Assembly (NCBI RefSeq): GCF_018987265.1
Contig: NZ_CP076855.1
Location: 248,001 to 312,000 of the forward strand
DNA length: 64,000 bases
Direction of reading: 5' to 3'
Source: Rhizobium sp. WYJ-E13
Lineage (GTDB): Bacteria > Pseudomonadota > Alphaproteobacteria > Rhizobiales > Rhizobiaceae
Shown here: positions 27,347 through 36,164 of the stretch, one piece after another
Layout: each line of letters begins with the position of its first letter
Position numbering within the stretch: the stretch's first letter is position 1
Program-made: the position numbers and the translations under genes
Notes under the pieces: generated by a model
The model's input: only the letters and a program-made list of their open reading frames with translations
What the model was told of the DNA's origin: nothing
Database searches by the model: none

Positions 27347-28264
27347 TCAATGACGAATGAGACCAAACCGATGTGCCTCATCCAGCAGATGACGAACGGA
27401 GGATGGCTGCCATTTGCGCCCACCGCGCGCCGGTCGCTCACTCATCTGATCCAATTGGGCGGCAATGCCCCGTAGCGACAGGCCGGGATCGGCAATGGCA
27501 ATCGCCGCGACGAGTTTCATCAGATGATCTTCTGGTGCACGGCGGGGCGAGCGAGCCAGCAGTTCGGGTTCGGCCAACTGCTCGCGGACCATACGATGCA
27601 CGGCGCGGCGCAGTCGCTCCACCGTCCAGTCATGGCCCTGGCGGTTGAGCACCCTCACGACATTGTCCCAGCTATGCTGGGGGCGAAGTTGCCGAACGGT
27701 TGGCAGCCAGGTTTGGGCGGACGAGATTAGCTCGTTGAGATAGAGTTGGTCCCGCGCCTTCGACACTGCCTTGATCGCCTCTGGTCGTCGTTCTCGCAAG
27801 CCGGGATTTCCAGGAAGCTTCCCGCGCGCCTTGGCCGCCTTGATGCCGGCCCTCGTTCGTTCGGCAATCAGCGCCCGCTCGAGCTGGGAGACCGCGGCGA
27901 GAACCTGTAAGGAGAACATGCCCTGTGGAGTGGACGTGTCGATCGGATCGCGGATCGACCTGAAATGGACGCCGCGTTCTTCAAGGTTCTCAATCACCTG
28001 CAACAGATGGCTGACCGAACGGGCGAGGCGATCCAGGCGGACGACGACAAGCACGTCGCCGGCTGCGAGCTCGCCGAGCAGTCTCGTCAAAACCGGCCGC
28101 GCTGGTGATGCGCCAGATCCGTGCTCCTGAAAAATCCGCTCGCAGCCGGCGGCGCGCAATTCGTCCATCTGTGCCTCATGGACCTGATCGTCAGTCGAAA
28201 CGCGTGCGTAGCCGATAAGGCGTCCCGGGGCTGGTTGCGGATTGGTGACTTGGCGTTTTGCCAT
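27347..28264 (-). CDS. serine recombinase (resolvase/invertase family) with long C-terminus
   Basis: Site-specific serine recombinase of 305 aa. The catalytic Ser23 sits in YARVSTDDQ, with the family motifs VVVRLDRLARS and RTRAGIKAAKARGK. Tn3-type resolvases are about 185 aa; this protein has about 110 extra residues (a region after LPTVRQLRPQ and an arginine-rich tail ending GLIRH). It may resolve cointegrates of a transposon whose other parts are lost. A 10-bp inverted repeat begins 3 bp upstream of its start. Confidence 0.88.
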   Translation of the reverse strand: MAKRQVTNPQPAPGRLIGYARVSTDDQVHEAQMDELRAAGCERIFQEHGSGASPARPVLTRLLGELAAGDVLVVVRLDRLARSVSHLLQVIENLEERGVHFRSIRDPIDTSTPQGMFSLQVLAAVSQLERALIAERTRAGIKAAKARGKLPGNPGLRERRPEAIKAVSKARDQLYLNELISSAQTWLPTVRQLRPQHSWDNVVRVLNRQGHDWTVERLRRAVHRMVREQLAEPELLARSPRRAPEDHLMKLVAAIAIADPGLSLRGIAAQLDQMSERPARGGRKWQPSSVRHLLDEAHRFGLIRH

Positions 28265-28572
28265 GATTTCTCATGCGTTTTTTCAGGTGCTTTGTACAGA
28301 TAAGGAATGCATGAGAAAAAGGTCAGTTGCAAGCGTGTTTTAGGCATTGAATAGCGGCCCGCCAGACTCAAATCGTCATCCGAGAGGAGCAACGGAGCGT
28401 CCGCAGTGGCAAAGCCGCGCCAGAGGCCTTCTGTGAGGGAATTTCCGAGAGATCGGTCGCGATTCGATGAATCCTGCCGAGACCGCAAAGTGGCACGCGC
28501 GATGGCAAGCCGGCATCCGCCATTTTGATGGCAGAGAACTATGAGCCTATATTTTCTGGAAAGGAGACTGCA
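28265..28572. other. recombinase/vapB divergent intergenic region
   Basis: About 310 bp between divergent genes. It contains the inverted repeat at 28267-28318 and, near 28560, the strong GGAAAGGAG ribosome binding site of vapB. No further gene is supported. Confidence 0.5.
28267..28318. promoter_or_regulatory. inverted repeat at the recombinase start (possible res site or operator)
   Basis: TTTCTCATGC (28267-28276) and GCATGAGAAA (28309-28318) form a perfect 10-bp inverted repeat with a 32-bp spacer directly upstream of the recombinase ATG. Resolvases bind such sites both for recombination and for autorepression. Confidence 0.55.
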
Positions 28573-28869
28573 ATGGCCGCACCACAACTGTCTGTCCGAA
28601 GCTCCAAGGCAAAAGATCTGGCCCACAGGCTGGCTCGCCGTGAAAATCGTTCGATTGCCGAGGTGGTCGAACGTGCGCTTGAAGCCTATGAGACACGCGA
28701 GGCGGGTCGCGAGCCAGCGGCGAGTTTCTACCGGCGCGTCAACGCGCAAGCTGCCACGGATATCGACCTGGATTCCATCATCCGTGAAAGCCGTCGTCCT
28801 CACCGGGCATCGCGCTTTGATATTTCTCGATACGAACGTCGTCTCGGAGACGTTGCGGAAGGATCCTGA
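28573..28869 (+). CDS. vapB: VapB-type antitoxin
   Basis: Antitoxin of 98 aa. The N-terminal LSVRSSKAKDLAHRLARREN, then RSIAEVVERALEAYE, is the RHH-like DNA-binding segment of the PSK/VapB family in rhizobia. GGAAAGGAG lies upstream of the ATG at 28573. The C-terminus overlaps the vapC frame by about 50 bp, longer than usual, so the antitoxin tail may be a product of local mutation. Its toxin is broken (next feature). Confidence 0.82.
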   Translation: MAAPQLSVRSSKAKDLAHRLARRENRSIAEVVERALEAYETREAGREPAASFYRRVNAQAATDIDLDSIIRESRRPHRASRFDISRYERRLGDVAEGS

Positions 28870-29218
28870 CGAAGCCGTCATGGCTTGGCTGGTTCGGTTC
28901 GACGCCGAGTTGGCACTGCCCACCGTGACAATCGCCGAGATTGCTTTCGGCATTCAAGAGATCAGGCCGGACCAGCGGGCCGAGCGTTTGGAACAGGGCT
29001 GACGGAATGGCGTCGGCGGTTTGCCGATCGGATGTTTGGTCTTATAGAAGAAGCCGCGCTCGCTTATGGTGAAATCATGGGGCAGGCGGCACGCAATGTC
29101 AGCACCCGATGCAATGATCGCTGCAATCGCGCAGGTGAACGGCGGACGTCTGGCCACGAGCAATCTCGAGGATTTCGAAACGACGGGTCTCGGCCTCCTT
29201 AATCCATGGGATTTTTAA
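28817..29218 (+). pseudogene. vapC: VapC toxin (PIN-domain ribonuclease), two frameshifts
   Basis: Begins LIFLDTNVVSETLRKDPDEA, with the first PIN Asp and a TTG start, and continues to RAERLEQG where a stop occurs at 29000-29002. A missing C in GGC(C)TGACGG restores the frame LTEWRRRFADRMFG ... GEIMGQAARN. A second break near 29096 is needed to reach MSAPDAMIAAIAQVNGGRLA, then the normal ending GLGLLNPWDF at 29218. The toxin is therefore inactive. Confidence 0.8.
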
Positions 29219-29299
29219 CTCATTCGAGCGCGTGAGCGTTTGCTGGCCACATTTGCGACGCTGGCTCCTTCTGGAGAGCGAGCGCGGCGGAAAGGCGGT

Positions 29300-30460
29300 T
29301 CAAAGCATGCGGGCTGCCCGGCCACTGCGCCGGGTCGCGTCGTTGTAGTAGCTTGATGCCTGCTGGACGGAACGATGGCGCGATTGTTCCATGGCCTCGG
29401 GGAGGGGGATGCCGCGGTTTGCGGCCTCGGTCAGATACCCCGATCGTAGTCCGTGCGCGGAAAACTCCCCAACCTCCAGCCCAGCCATCGCCACACGCTG
29501 CTTGATGATCGCATTGACCGACTGCGGGTCAATCGCGCGACGTGACACGGTCCCCCAGCGTCCGATCGCCCGAAACACGCTCCCCTTGTCGATCTTGGCG
29601 GCCGTCATCCAGGCATTCAGCGCTTCCACCGGCCGGCCAGTCAGATAGACGACGTCATCTTGTTCGCCGGACGTGGTCTTGGTGCGTCCGAGATGGATGG
29701 CGAGAGAGGGGAGGGGAGGGCCGTCGGGCACTGCGACCGGCGGCTCGACGGACATCTGCTCACGGCGCAGTCCCGCGATCTCGCTACGCCTCCGGCCGCC
29801 GGAGGCGAAGGCGACCATCAGGATTGCCCGGTCCCTGACGTCGCGCAGGCTGTCGGTTGCGCAGGTCGCCAGCAGCTTGGCCAGCACGTCACCGGTCACC
29901 GCCTTGGCGCTCTTGCGGCGCCGCGTCCGCGGCGCGGCGCGCACGGCAAGGCGAATGGCGGACTTGAGGGCAGGGGAGGTGAAGGCCCCATTAAGGCCGC
30001 GCCACTTTGTCAGTGTCGACCAACTGGCCAGCCGGCGGCGCACCGTATCCGGTGCGTGCGGGCCGACCGATTTCAGGAAGCCTTGGCGCCTGAGGTTGCC
30101 GTCGACGTCATCCGGCATACCGTGATCCGGATCGGCCGCACGTCTTTCCGGATCCCAGAGATGATGGGCGACGAATTTCAGCAGCAGCGCCTCGGGCGCC
30201 GGCCAGGGCAGTGACTTTCCAGTCGCGGCCAGTCCCCAAGCTTCGAGATAGGCGAGGTCGGAGGTGAGAGCCCGCAGGGTATTGTCGCCCATGCCGCGTT
30301 CGACGAGATGCTTGAGGGTTTCGACATCCTGGTCAGTCAACAGCTCGGCGAGTTCGTCGCGCCGGTCGATCGGCAACACCGCGGCGATCGTGTCGAGCTG
30401 TTCTACCCGGCGTTCGATAGCCGACGACACAGGCCGCTGACCAGTCCGAGCGGCCATCAT
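29300..30460 (-). CDS. tyrosine recombinase/integrase
   Basis: Phage-type integrase of about 386 aa. The catalytic arginine is in ASGGRRRSEIAGLR, the HxxR box is HGLRSGYLTEAANRG, the second His is in QSRHRSVQQAS, and the tyrosine is in SSYYND. The N-terminal half is a SAM-like core-binding domain. The ATG at 30460 overlaps the stop of a small upstream frame, so they may be coupled; a longer frame starts at 30484. With the serine recombinase it marks this region as mobile. Confidence 0.9.
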   Translation of the reverse strand: MMAARTGQRPVSSAIERRVEQLDTIAAVLPIDRRDELAELLTDQDVETLKHLVERGMGDNTLRALTSDLAYLEAWGLAATGKSLPWPAPEALLLKFVAHHLWDPERRAADPDHGMPDDVDGNLRRQGFLKSVGPHAPDTVRRRLASWSTLTKWRGLNGAFTSPALKSAIRLAVRAAPRTRRRKSAKAVTGDVLAKLLATCATDSLRDVRDRAILMVAFASGGRRRSEIAGLRREQMSVEPPVAVPDGPPLPSLAIHLGRTKTTSGEQDDVVYLTGRPVEALNAWMTAAKIDKGSVFRAIGRWGTVSRRAIDPQSVNAIIKQRVAMAGLEVGEFSAHGLRSGYLTEAANRGIPLPEAMEQSRHRSVQQASSYYNDATRRSGRAARML

Positions 30461-30673
30461 GCCGGCTCCGCCTGCGGCCGCCAACGGGCGATGATCTGTT
30501 CGATCTCGCTGCGATAGTCGTAGGGGTACACGACATCCTCCTCACGGGCGAGGAATGTAAAAATCGTCGCCATGTCCTCGCCGATGTGTGGGTCGACATT
30601 GGCGAGGTCGGCCGGTATCCTCATGGGCGACGTTGAGCAACTTTTCGAGGGCAAATCTCACCCGATCTTCCAT
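30457..30673 (-). pseudogene. remnant of a small rhizobial protein (DUF7673-like)
   Basis: An ATG at 30673 opens MEDRVRFALEKLLNVAHEDT, and the natural continuation (DLANVDPHIGEDMATIFTFL, then REEDVVYPYDY ... IIARWRP) is in another frame that ends on the integrase start. I recall rhizobial proteins with DTGQARRVANFLLAWWN between such halves; that middle part is missing here. An internally deleted and frameshifted copy is the best explanation. The family name is from memory. Confidence 0.5.
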
Positions 30674-30685
30674 AAAATACGTCCG

Positions 30686-31087
30686 TCACTGTGACGATGA
30701 CGGATGAAGTTTCAGGTCCGTCCTTCCAAAATCCTGCCCCTTGAACAGGAGCGGGGCCTTGGCAATTGAAGCGATGGCGTACGAATAACAGTCGCCCATA
30801 TTGAGGCCGGCTGCGTGGCGACCCTTACCGAACAGATCAAAAGCCTTCTCAGCGGCGTAATAGTGCCGCTCACCAAAAGCCACGGCGGTGACATTGGGCA
30901 ATGCAATCAGCTGTGAAATGATGGTCGCGGCGTTGGGGAAGTTCTTACCGGCCAGCACCATACGCGCTTCAACCAAGGTCGGCCACCCGATAACAATCTC
31001 CTCGCGGGTAACAAGCGCATGAAACTGTTCGGCTTCGGGCTCACCCAGTGACGTGGCGACGATGACCGACGTATCGACGGCAATCAT
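30686..31087 (-). CDS. vapC: VapC toxin (PIN-domain ribonuclease)
   Basis: PIN-domain protein of 133 aa. The acidic residues expected for Mg2+ binding are visible: Asp5 in IAVDTSVIV, Glu in LVEARMVL, and Asp in GLNMGDCYSYAIA plus LLFKGQDFGRTDL. It cleaves RNA when freed from its antitoxin. It overlaps the vapB stop by 4 bp, so it is translationally coupled. Unlike the copy at 28.8 kb this toxin is intact. Confidence 0.9.
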   Translation of the reverse strand: MIAVDTSVIVATSLGEPEAEQFHALVTREEIVIGWPTLVEARMVLAGKNFPNAATIISQLIALPNVTAVAFGERHYYAAEKAFDLFGKGRHAAGLNMGDCYSYAIASIAKAPLLFKGQDFGRTDLKLHPSSSQ

Positions 31088-31341
31088 TTCGGCAACCCGT
31101 TTTCGTCGTATAGGTCATCGTGGGCGGAGGTCGTGCCGGGCGGCACAGACCGTCGGCCTTCGACCATCAGCTCCCAAAGCGCGTCAGCCGGCGTCTGTGT
31201 CGGTTTTTGCCGCAGCTCCTGGTCATAGTGCTCGAGCGCGATCTCGACGAGCTTGTTGATCGGCTGACCTGTGCGCTTGGCCAGCGCATGCGCCAGATCC
31301 CTGGCCTTGGTGCTGCGAACGGAAAGCTGTGGCTCGGACAT
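31084..31341 (-). CDS. vapB: VapB-type antitoxin
   Basis: Antitoxin of 85 aa. The N-terminal LSVRSTKARDLAHALAKRTG closely parallels the other VapB at 28.6 kb, while the C-terminal toxin-binding part differs. The ATG at 31341 follows GAGGAAAA; an upstream extension of the frame is rejected. It should neutralise the adjacent VapC and autoregulate the pair. Confidence 0.87.
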   Translation of the reverse strand: MSEPQLSVRSTKARDLAHALAKRTGQPINKLVEIALEHYDQELRQKPTQTPADALWELMVEGRRSVPPGTTSAHDDLYDENGLPK

Positions 31342-31525
31342 CGGTTTTCCTCGATCGAAAATCCCGTAAAACATAGCGATGGAGGCGTCAGATGGCAAGG
31401 GAAACACGGCTGGATGGCTAACCATCGATAAGGGTTACTTATCGATGGTTATAACCTCAACGGGCAATCGTACCATGTGGCGAACCGCAATATTTTGATA
31501 GAGTTCGTTTAGCAAATCATTTACC

Positions 31526-32671
31526 ATGATTTCAGTGACTTACGATCTCGCAAAAATCAGCATGACGACCTTGATGCGGCCGGCCTTCGACGCCGGCATC
31601 GCTCTGGTGCGCCTCGACGAGCGCATTGCCCGATCACCGGTCGGTCCGGGATGGCTCGAACGCCAAAATTTCGCGGATGCGTGTGCCTCGCTGTGGATCG
31701 ACGGCGAGCTCGTCCATCTCGAAGACCTCGTCCTCCACGACGCCACCCGCGATATCCGCACACCCACCCACGAACTGACGATCGCCCGAGACGTCCTGCG
31801 CACCCGCCGACGGATTGCCGGTCAGGCACCGGACTGGCCGCTGTCGGCAGAAGGCATGCGAACCTTGCGACAGACCCAGGCGTGGCCTGGACCATCAGAC
31901 GGCCCTGACAGCGCCGCGAATGACCGCAGAGTTGAACATGCACAGGTGGTCGAGCGGGAAGGGGAGGGGGATGATGGTGATGCCGCGGAGAACCTCCCCG
32001 GTATCGACTACGTCTTCATCGATGCTCTGCTCGCCCGCTCCGAGGCCGCGATTGAGCAAGCGAAGCGGCCAGGACGCGCCGACCACCGCGAACGCGACCC
32101 TCTCGTTTATGATCTCGACTGGGACGAAGATGCCCGGCTCGACGAATGGCGCAACGTTCTGCGCCAGACCGAACATCTGTCGGCGGTGCTGCAGGCGATC
32201 ATCTTGCTCGATGCCTGGAACGAGCTTGCCGTCCTCCAGCACGCCCCCTGGCTTGGCCGGCTGTTTGCCGCGTCCATCCTACGGCAGGCCGGCATCACGT
32301 CCGGCGCTCACCTCGCCGCGATCAATCTCGGCCTCAAAACCATTCCCGTCGATCGGCGCCGGCATCGTGATCGCGAAACCCGGCTGCTCGCTATCGCGCA
32401 CGGCCTGATCGCGACCGCCGAGATCGGCATGAAAGAGCATGACCGGCTGGTGTTGGCACGAACGCTGATGGAGCGGAAGCTGGAAGGGCGACGCGCCTCA
32501 TCGAAGTTGCCGGAACTCGTTGAACTGGCGATGGCGAAGCCATTGGTGTCGGCCGGCATGGTGGCGAAAACGCTTGATGTCACGCCGCAGGCGGCGCGGC
32601 GGATTGTTTTGGAGCTCGGCTTGCGGGAGATGACGGGGAGGGGGAGGTTTCGGGCATGGGGGGTGGTGTAA
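31526..32671 (+). CDS. RHE_PE00001-family protein with C-terminal HTH (DUF1612)
   Basis: A 381-aa protein of a family common on rhizobial plasmids. The N-terminal part carries [20 protein letters not shown] and [16 protein letters not shown]. The C-terminal part is a winged HTH ([20 protein letters not shown]) ending in [11 protein letters not shown]. Its role is unknown, probably DNA binding. The middle (residues about 120-160) is a variable acidic linker. It has no close partner on this strand. Confidence 0.82.
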   Translation: MISVTYDLAKISMTTLMRPAFDAGIALVRLDERIARSPVGPGWLERQNFADACASLWIDGELVHLEDLVLHDATRDIRTPTHELTIARDVLRTRRRIAGQAPDWPLSAEGMRTLRQTQAWPGPSDGPDSAANDRRVEHAQVVEREGEGDDGDAAENLPGIDYVFIDALLARSEAAIEQAKRPGRADHRERDPLVYDLDWDEDARLDEWRNVLRQTEHLSAVLQAIILLDAWNELAVLQHAPWLGRLFAASILRQAGITSGAHLAAINLGLKTIPVDRRRHRDRETRLLAIAHGLIATAEIGMKEHDRLVLARTLMERKLEGRRASSKLPELVELAMAKPLVSAGMVAKTLDVTPQAARRIVLELGLREMTGRGRFRAWGVV

Positions 32672-32772
32672 GCACCAAGGACGCTGACCGTCTCTCGACG
32701 AGAGTTTCTTGCGTAGCGTGGAAGATAAATCAGCCAAACAAGCCGGAAAAGTTGTTGTTTGGTGAGAGCGCA

Positions 32773-33405
32773 ATGGAGGGGATGAGAGTGGAACATTCGA
32801 ATAAGGTTGCTGCCGTTGACCTGTGGAAACAGATGTTGGACCGGGCGCGGAAGAACGATTGGTCTGCATTTGATGATCCGGACTACTTACCGAGTGATAC
32901 GGAGAGGGCAGCACGTGTGGAGGCCTTTCAAGCCGCCGGTTGGAGAGCCGACGAGATTGCAGCTATGCAAGGCCGGACGCACGAGCGTGCATTGGACGCC
33001 CCGGTCACCAGCCCCGGTGTAAGTCGGCATTCCGAGGTGATGTTGGCCCGCGTGGTGGATGCACTGCTCTCCGGGTTATCACCCGCGCAACATGCTGTCG
33101 CTCAAAGCGCACATTTTGTGGTGGAGCCTAAATCAGGACCGTTAATTTCTAAAATCAATGTGGTGATGACCGATCAATCCATAATTGCGATGGGTACGCA
33201 TTTCACGCGGTTCTGCGGTCTGGTCGCGCGGGCATATGTGCGAACCTGCAACCTACTGCCGTTTGAGACGGGTATTGGCTTCAACGAGAACGGACTTCGA
33301 CAGCAACTACGACGAAGGCCTGATCTGGTGAGATACTGGTGGCGAATCTTCACTTCGACTTGGGATTACACCAGTCGACGGTCGACTTTTGCAGTTCCGC
33401 TATAA
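32773..33405 (+). CDS. hypothetical protein
   Basis: About 210 aa and not recognised. Soluble, with a helical N-terminal half (VDLWKQMLDRARKNDWSAFD; AAGWRADEIAAMQGR) and a C-terminal part rich in aromatic residues (YWWRIFTSTWDYTSRR). The ATG at 32773 has only a weak GAGAG upstream; the frame is open further upstream to 32656. The bases from here to 33.6 kb contain only short unsupported frames. Confidence 0.45.
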   Translation: MEGMRVEHSNKVAAVDLWKQMLDRARKNDWSAFDDPDYLPSDTERAARVEAFQAAGWRADEIAAMQGRTHERALDAPVTSPGVSRHSEVMLARVVDALLSGLSPAQHAVAQSAHFVVEPKSGPLISKINVVMTDQSIIAMGTHFTRFCGLVARAYVRTCNLLPFETGIGFNENGLRQQLRRRPDLVRYWWRIFTSTWDYTSRRSTFAVPL

Positions 33406-33639
33406 ATGTTCTCCGATGCGTAATGTTGGAATTGGAGCCGATCATGGAGGTTTGGCCGTTCCACGAATTCGCATCGCGGATGCCCGACGACTGGGAGATC
33501 GCCCAAGAGCGACCTTACTGATCTCGCGCGCCCTAAGCCGATTTTCGACACTCACCTCCTGTAACACGAGCGCCATACTAACGTTTTCGAGGATTTGTCT
33601 TCTCCCAACCTCGGCGGAGCCTTGTGGAGCTGACCCGGA

Positions 33640-33675
33640 TTGACACATGAGCAACACAACGATATTGTTGTGTCA
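33640..33675 (+). promoter_or_regulatory. strong sigma70-type promoter with overlapping palindromic operator
   Basis: TTGACA (33640-33645), a 17-bp spacer, and TATTGT (33663-33668) form a near-consensus promoter. A 20-bp palindrome at 33654-33673 (ACACAACGATATTGTTGTGT, nine of ten positions symmetrical) covers the spacer and the -10 box, as expected for a repressor site. Transcription would begin at about 33675, which is the A of the first gene's ATG. Confidence 0.75.
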
Positions 33676-34112
33676 TGTTTCCACCGCTTGACTCATCGAC
33701 TGGCTATCTACCCCCAGGTGTTCACCAAGCCACCTGGCAGGAAGTGCAGCTCTGCTTCTCGGGCAATGAACAACGCCGCCGCCTTGTATCAGGCCTTGGT
33801 GCTGCGCTTACGAATTTGTCGACTGCTGGCTGCAGGACTGTGTTGTTAGACGGCAGCTTCATTTCGCAGAAGGAGCTTCCCAGTGACTATGACGGCGCTT
33901 GGGATACGACCGGCGTGAACCCCGATCTTCTCGATCCCGTCCTCCTGGACTTCAATAACCAACGGGCCGCGATGAAGTTCAAATATGGCGGCGAGCTCTT
34001 CCCGGCATCTTGGCAAGCAGCTCCAGGAATAACCTACAGGGAGTTTTTTCAGAGCGATCGCAATGGCGTGCCAAAGGGCGTGGTGGAATTGAATTTAAGG
34101 AGTCTGCCATGA
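33675..34112 (+). CDS. DUF6932-family protein, probably leaderless
   Basis: A 145-aa protein of a family I recall as DUF6932, built around LPPGVHQATW, RRLVSGLGAALTNLSTAGCR, VLLDGSFISQK and DYDGAWDTTGVNPDLLDPVL. The GSF...D.DG pattern recalls minimal nucleotidyltransferase folds, but catalysis is not shown. No ribosome binding site is present and the promoter predicts a leaderless mRNA. The stop overlaps the next start (ATGA). First gene of the eight-gene operon. Confidence 0.7.
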   Translation: MFPPLDSSTGYLPPGVHQATWQEVQLCFSGNEQRRRLVSGLGAALTNLSTAGCRTVLLDGSFISQKELPSDYDGAWDTTGVNPDLLDPVLLDFNNQRAAMKFKYGGELFPASWQAAPGITYREFFQSDRNGVPKGVVELNLRSLP

Positions 34113-35551
34113 TCACCAACGAACGGCAGTTTAAGATTACCCGCTCGCAGGCCGAGAAGCTTAATAAGGCGCTGGCCGAGTTTTCGCTTCACGATAGACC
34201 GGGAGTCCATCCGCGCCTAGTACAAGCCGAACGAGACGCGCTTGAGAGCCAGATCGCCGATCTCGAACGGGAGCTAGATGAGTATGAGAGCCTGAAAGCT
34301 TCGGATCTTTCGATGATCACCCTCGATTCGTTTGAAGGCTTGGCCGAGGGCCTCATCAAAGCCCGTATTGCATCGGGCCTCAGCCAGAAGGACCTCGCTG
34401 ATCGGCTCAATCTTAAGGAGCAGCAAATCCAACGTTATGAAGCGGATCGATACAGCTCGGCAAGTCTGCAGAGACTGCAGGAAGTCGCGAACGCAATTGG
34501 CGTGAGAATTCGCAATGATATCCTGTTGCCGTTGCCCGCGATGTCTATCGACAGCCTCTTTTCTAAATTGCGTCAGGTCGGTCTTGATCGCGATTTTGTC
34601 CTTACGCGGTTGCTGCCGCCGGCGGACAATGCCCGCTTGTCGGGAGAGGTTAGGGTTGAGGATCAAGGCCAAATCCTGCAGAAGGCCAGTGAAGTTCTGC
34701 AGCGGATATTCGGCTGGACACGCGAAAATCTGCTGGGGCCCTCTGCGCTACACGCGCCCCAACTTGCGGCCGCCCAGGCGCGCTTCAAGATGCCTGCAAA
34801 CCGGTCTCAAAGAACGACGACAGCTTACGCTGCCTACGCACACTATCTTGCAGTGACAGTGATGCGTTCTTGTGCAGATCTTCCCCGTGGCCAGATTCCT
34901 CTGGACCCCGGCTTGTTTCGCGAATCAGTGATTAAGGCGTATGGCGAGTTCGGGCTTCGGTCTGCGCTTCACTATGCATGGGACCTTGGCGTCCCCGTGT
35001 TGCCGCTTCGCGACCGAGGTACATTTCACGGTGCATGCTGGCGCTACGATTACCGGAACGTCGTCGTCTTGAAGCAAACCTCTCGTCATGAGGCGCGCTG
35101 GCTCTTCGATCTCTTGCACGAACTCTTTCATGCTGGTCAGCAGCCCGATGCGCCCACTTTGGAAGTTATCGAGGCGGATGAGACGTCGACCGAACGACGA
35201 AACTCTGACGAGGAGATCGCTGCGAGCCAGTTTGCAGGTGACGCAAGCCTGAACAACCAAGCGGAAGAATTGGCGCAGGCTTGTGTCGAGGCAGCTCGTA
35301 ATTCGGTACCGAGACTGAAGACGGTCGTTCCGGAGATCGCCGCGGAATACGATGTCAGTGTCGGCGTCTTGGCAAACTACCTGGCCTTTCGGCTTTCCTG
35401 GCAGGGTATCAACTGGTGGGGTGCTGCAGCCAATCTCCAGTCGGATGACAGTGATCCTTGGTTGATCGCGCGCGACGTCTTCCTTGAAAGATTCCCCGCC
35501 AAGGTTGAAAGTGAAATAGATCGCAATTTGCTTGAACGCATCCTGCATTGA
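34109..35551 (+). CDS. XRE HTH protein with ImmA/IrrE-type metallopeptidase domain
   Basis: A 480-aa protein. After a coiled-coil-like N-terminus there is an HTH_3 domain (RIASGLSQKDLADRLNLKEQ, then QIQRYEADRYSSASL, about residues 90-125). A C-terminal zinc peptidase domain carries HELFH at 337-341 and a later NNQAEELAQACVEAA. Such proteins sense stress or phage DNA and cleave a repressor, or regulate themselves. It is the natural candidate to bind the palindrome at 33654-33673. It is coupled to the DUF6932 gene and followed 10 bp later by the DUF4186-like gene. Confidence 0.85.
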   Translation: MITNERQFKITRSQAEKLNKALAEFSLHDRPGVHPRLVQAERDALESQIADLERELDEYESLKASDLSMITLDSFEGLAEGLIKARIASGLSQKDLADRLNLKEQQIQRYEADRYSSASLQRLQEVANAIGVRIRNDILLPLPAMSIDSLFSKLRQVGLDRDFVLTRLLPPADNARLSGEVRVEDQGQILQKASEVLQRIFGWTRENLLGPSALHAPQLAAAQARFKMPANRSQRTTTAYAAYAHYLAVTVMRSCADLPRGQIPLDPGLFRESVIKAYGEFGLRSALHYAWDLGVPVLPLRDRGTFHGACWRYDYRNVVVLKQTSRHEARWLFDLLHELFHAGQQPDAPTLEVIEADETSTERRNSDEEIAASQFAGDASLNNQAEELAQACVEAARNSVPRLKTVVPEIAAEYDVSVGVLANYLAFRLSWQGINWWGAAANLQSDDSDPWLIARDVFLERFPAKVESEIDRNLLERILH

Positions 35552-35561
35552 GGAGTCTTCG

Positions 35562-36164
35562 ATGAGCGAATTCAAGAAACCCGAGCCGCTTAAAATCAGC
35601 TGCACTGCCGTTGATTGCGACAACGACCTTCACTGCTTCAAGCAGCTTAAGAAAATGTCGGATGAGCAACGAGGAAAATGTCGAGCGTGCGAGGCCGATC
35701 TCGTCGATTGGTCGCGTTTGAAGCGGCGTGACCTTGGCGATGCGGCCCATACTTTCGAGGCACTGCAGCACGAGCTCATCCGACATCACTTCTTCCACAA
35801 GGAGATCGACGAGGGTGCTGATCGCCATGCTCGCAGGAAGGGGCGGCTGGCGTTGTTCGAGGCCGTTCGGGCGCGCCTCGAAAAGTATCTCGCTCCAGCA
35901 GAGCCCGCCCGAGATGGCCGTCAGACTCCGATGAGTGGGAACGCCATTTTTTACGCTCAACACGCTACGGCAACTTGCTGCCGGACATGCTTGGAATACT
36001 GGCATGCCATTCCCAAAGGTAGGCAGCTCACAGAAGAAGAACTTATCTATTGTCAGGCGCTCATCGAAATGTTTCTCAATAAGCGCCTGCCGGGGCTGAG
36101 CGCATCCCCAACGAAGGTGCCACCGCGGAGCCGGGCAACCGCGGAGGCAGCAGCCCTGCTATGA
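35562..36164 (+). CDS. DUF4186-like zinc-ribbon protein
   Basis: A 200-aa protein with paired cysteines suggestive of metal binding (CTAVDCDNDLHC, KCRAC) and a C-terminal block, RQTPMSGNAIFYAQHATATC then CRTCLEYWHAIPKGR. That block resembles what I recall of DUF4186; the assignment is from memory. The conserved His and Cys residues (HATATCCRTC) suggest a metal-dependent or nucleic-acid-binding role. The ATG at 35562 follows GAGGAG. The stop overlaps the radical SAM start. Confidence 0.65.
   Translation: MSEFKKPEPLKISCTAVDCDNDLHCFKQLKKMSDEQRGKCRACEADLVDWSRLKRRDLGDAAHTFEALQHELIRHHFFHKEIDEGADRHARRKGRLALFEAVRARLEKYLAPAEPARDGRQTPMSGNAIFYAQHATATCCRTCLEYWHAIPKGRQLTEEELIYCQALIEMFLNKRLPGLSASPTKVPPRSRATAEAAALL

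Noticed and set aside
33426..33521. Short frame MLELEPIMEVWPFHEFASRM onward
   Set aside because: Protein-like, but only about 32 codons, with no ribosome binding site or known family; could be a gene remnant but cannot be supported.
33654..33673. Palindrome considered as a transcription terminator
   Set aside because: It overlaps a near-consensus promoter and lacks a T-run, so operator is the better reading.
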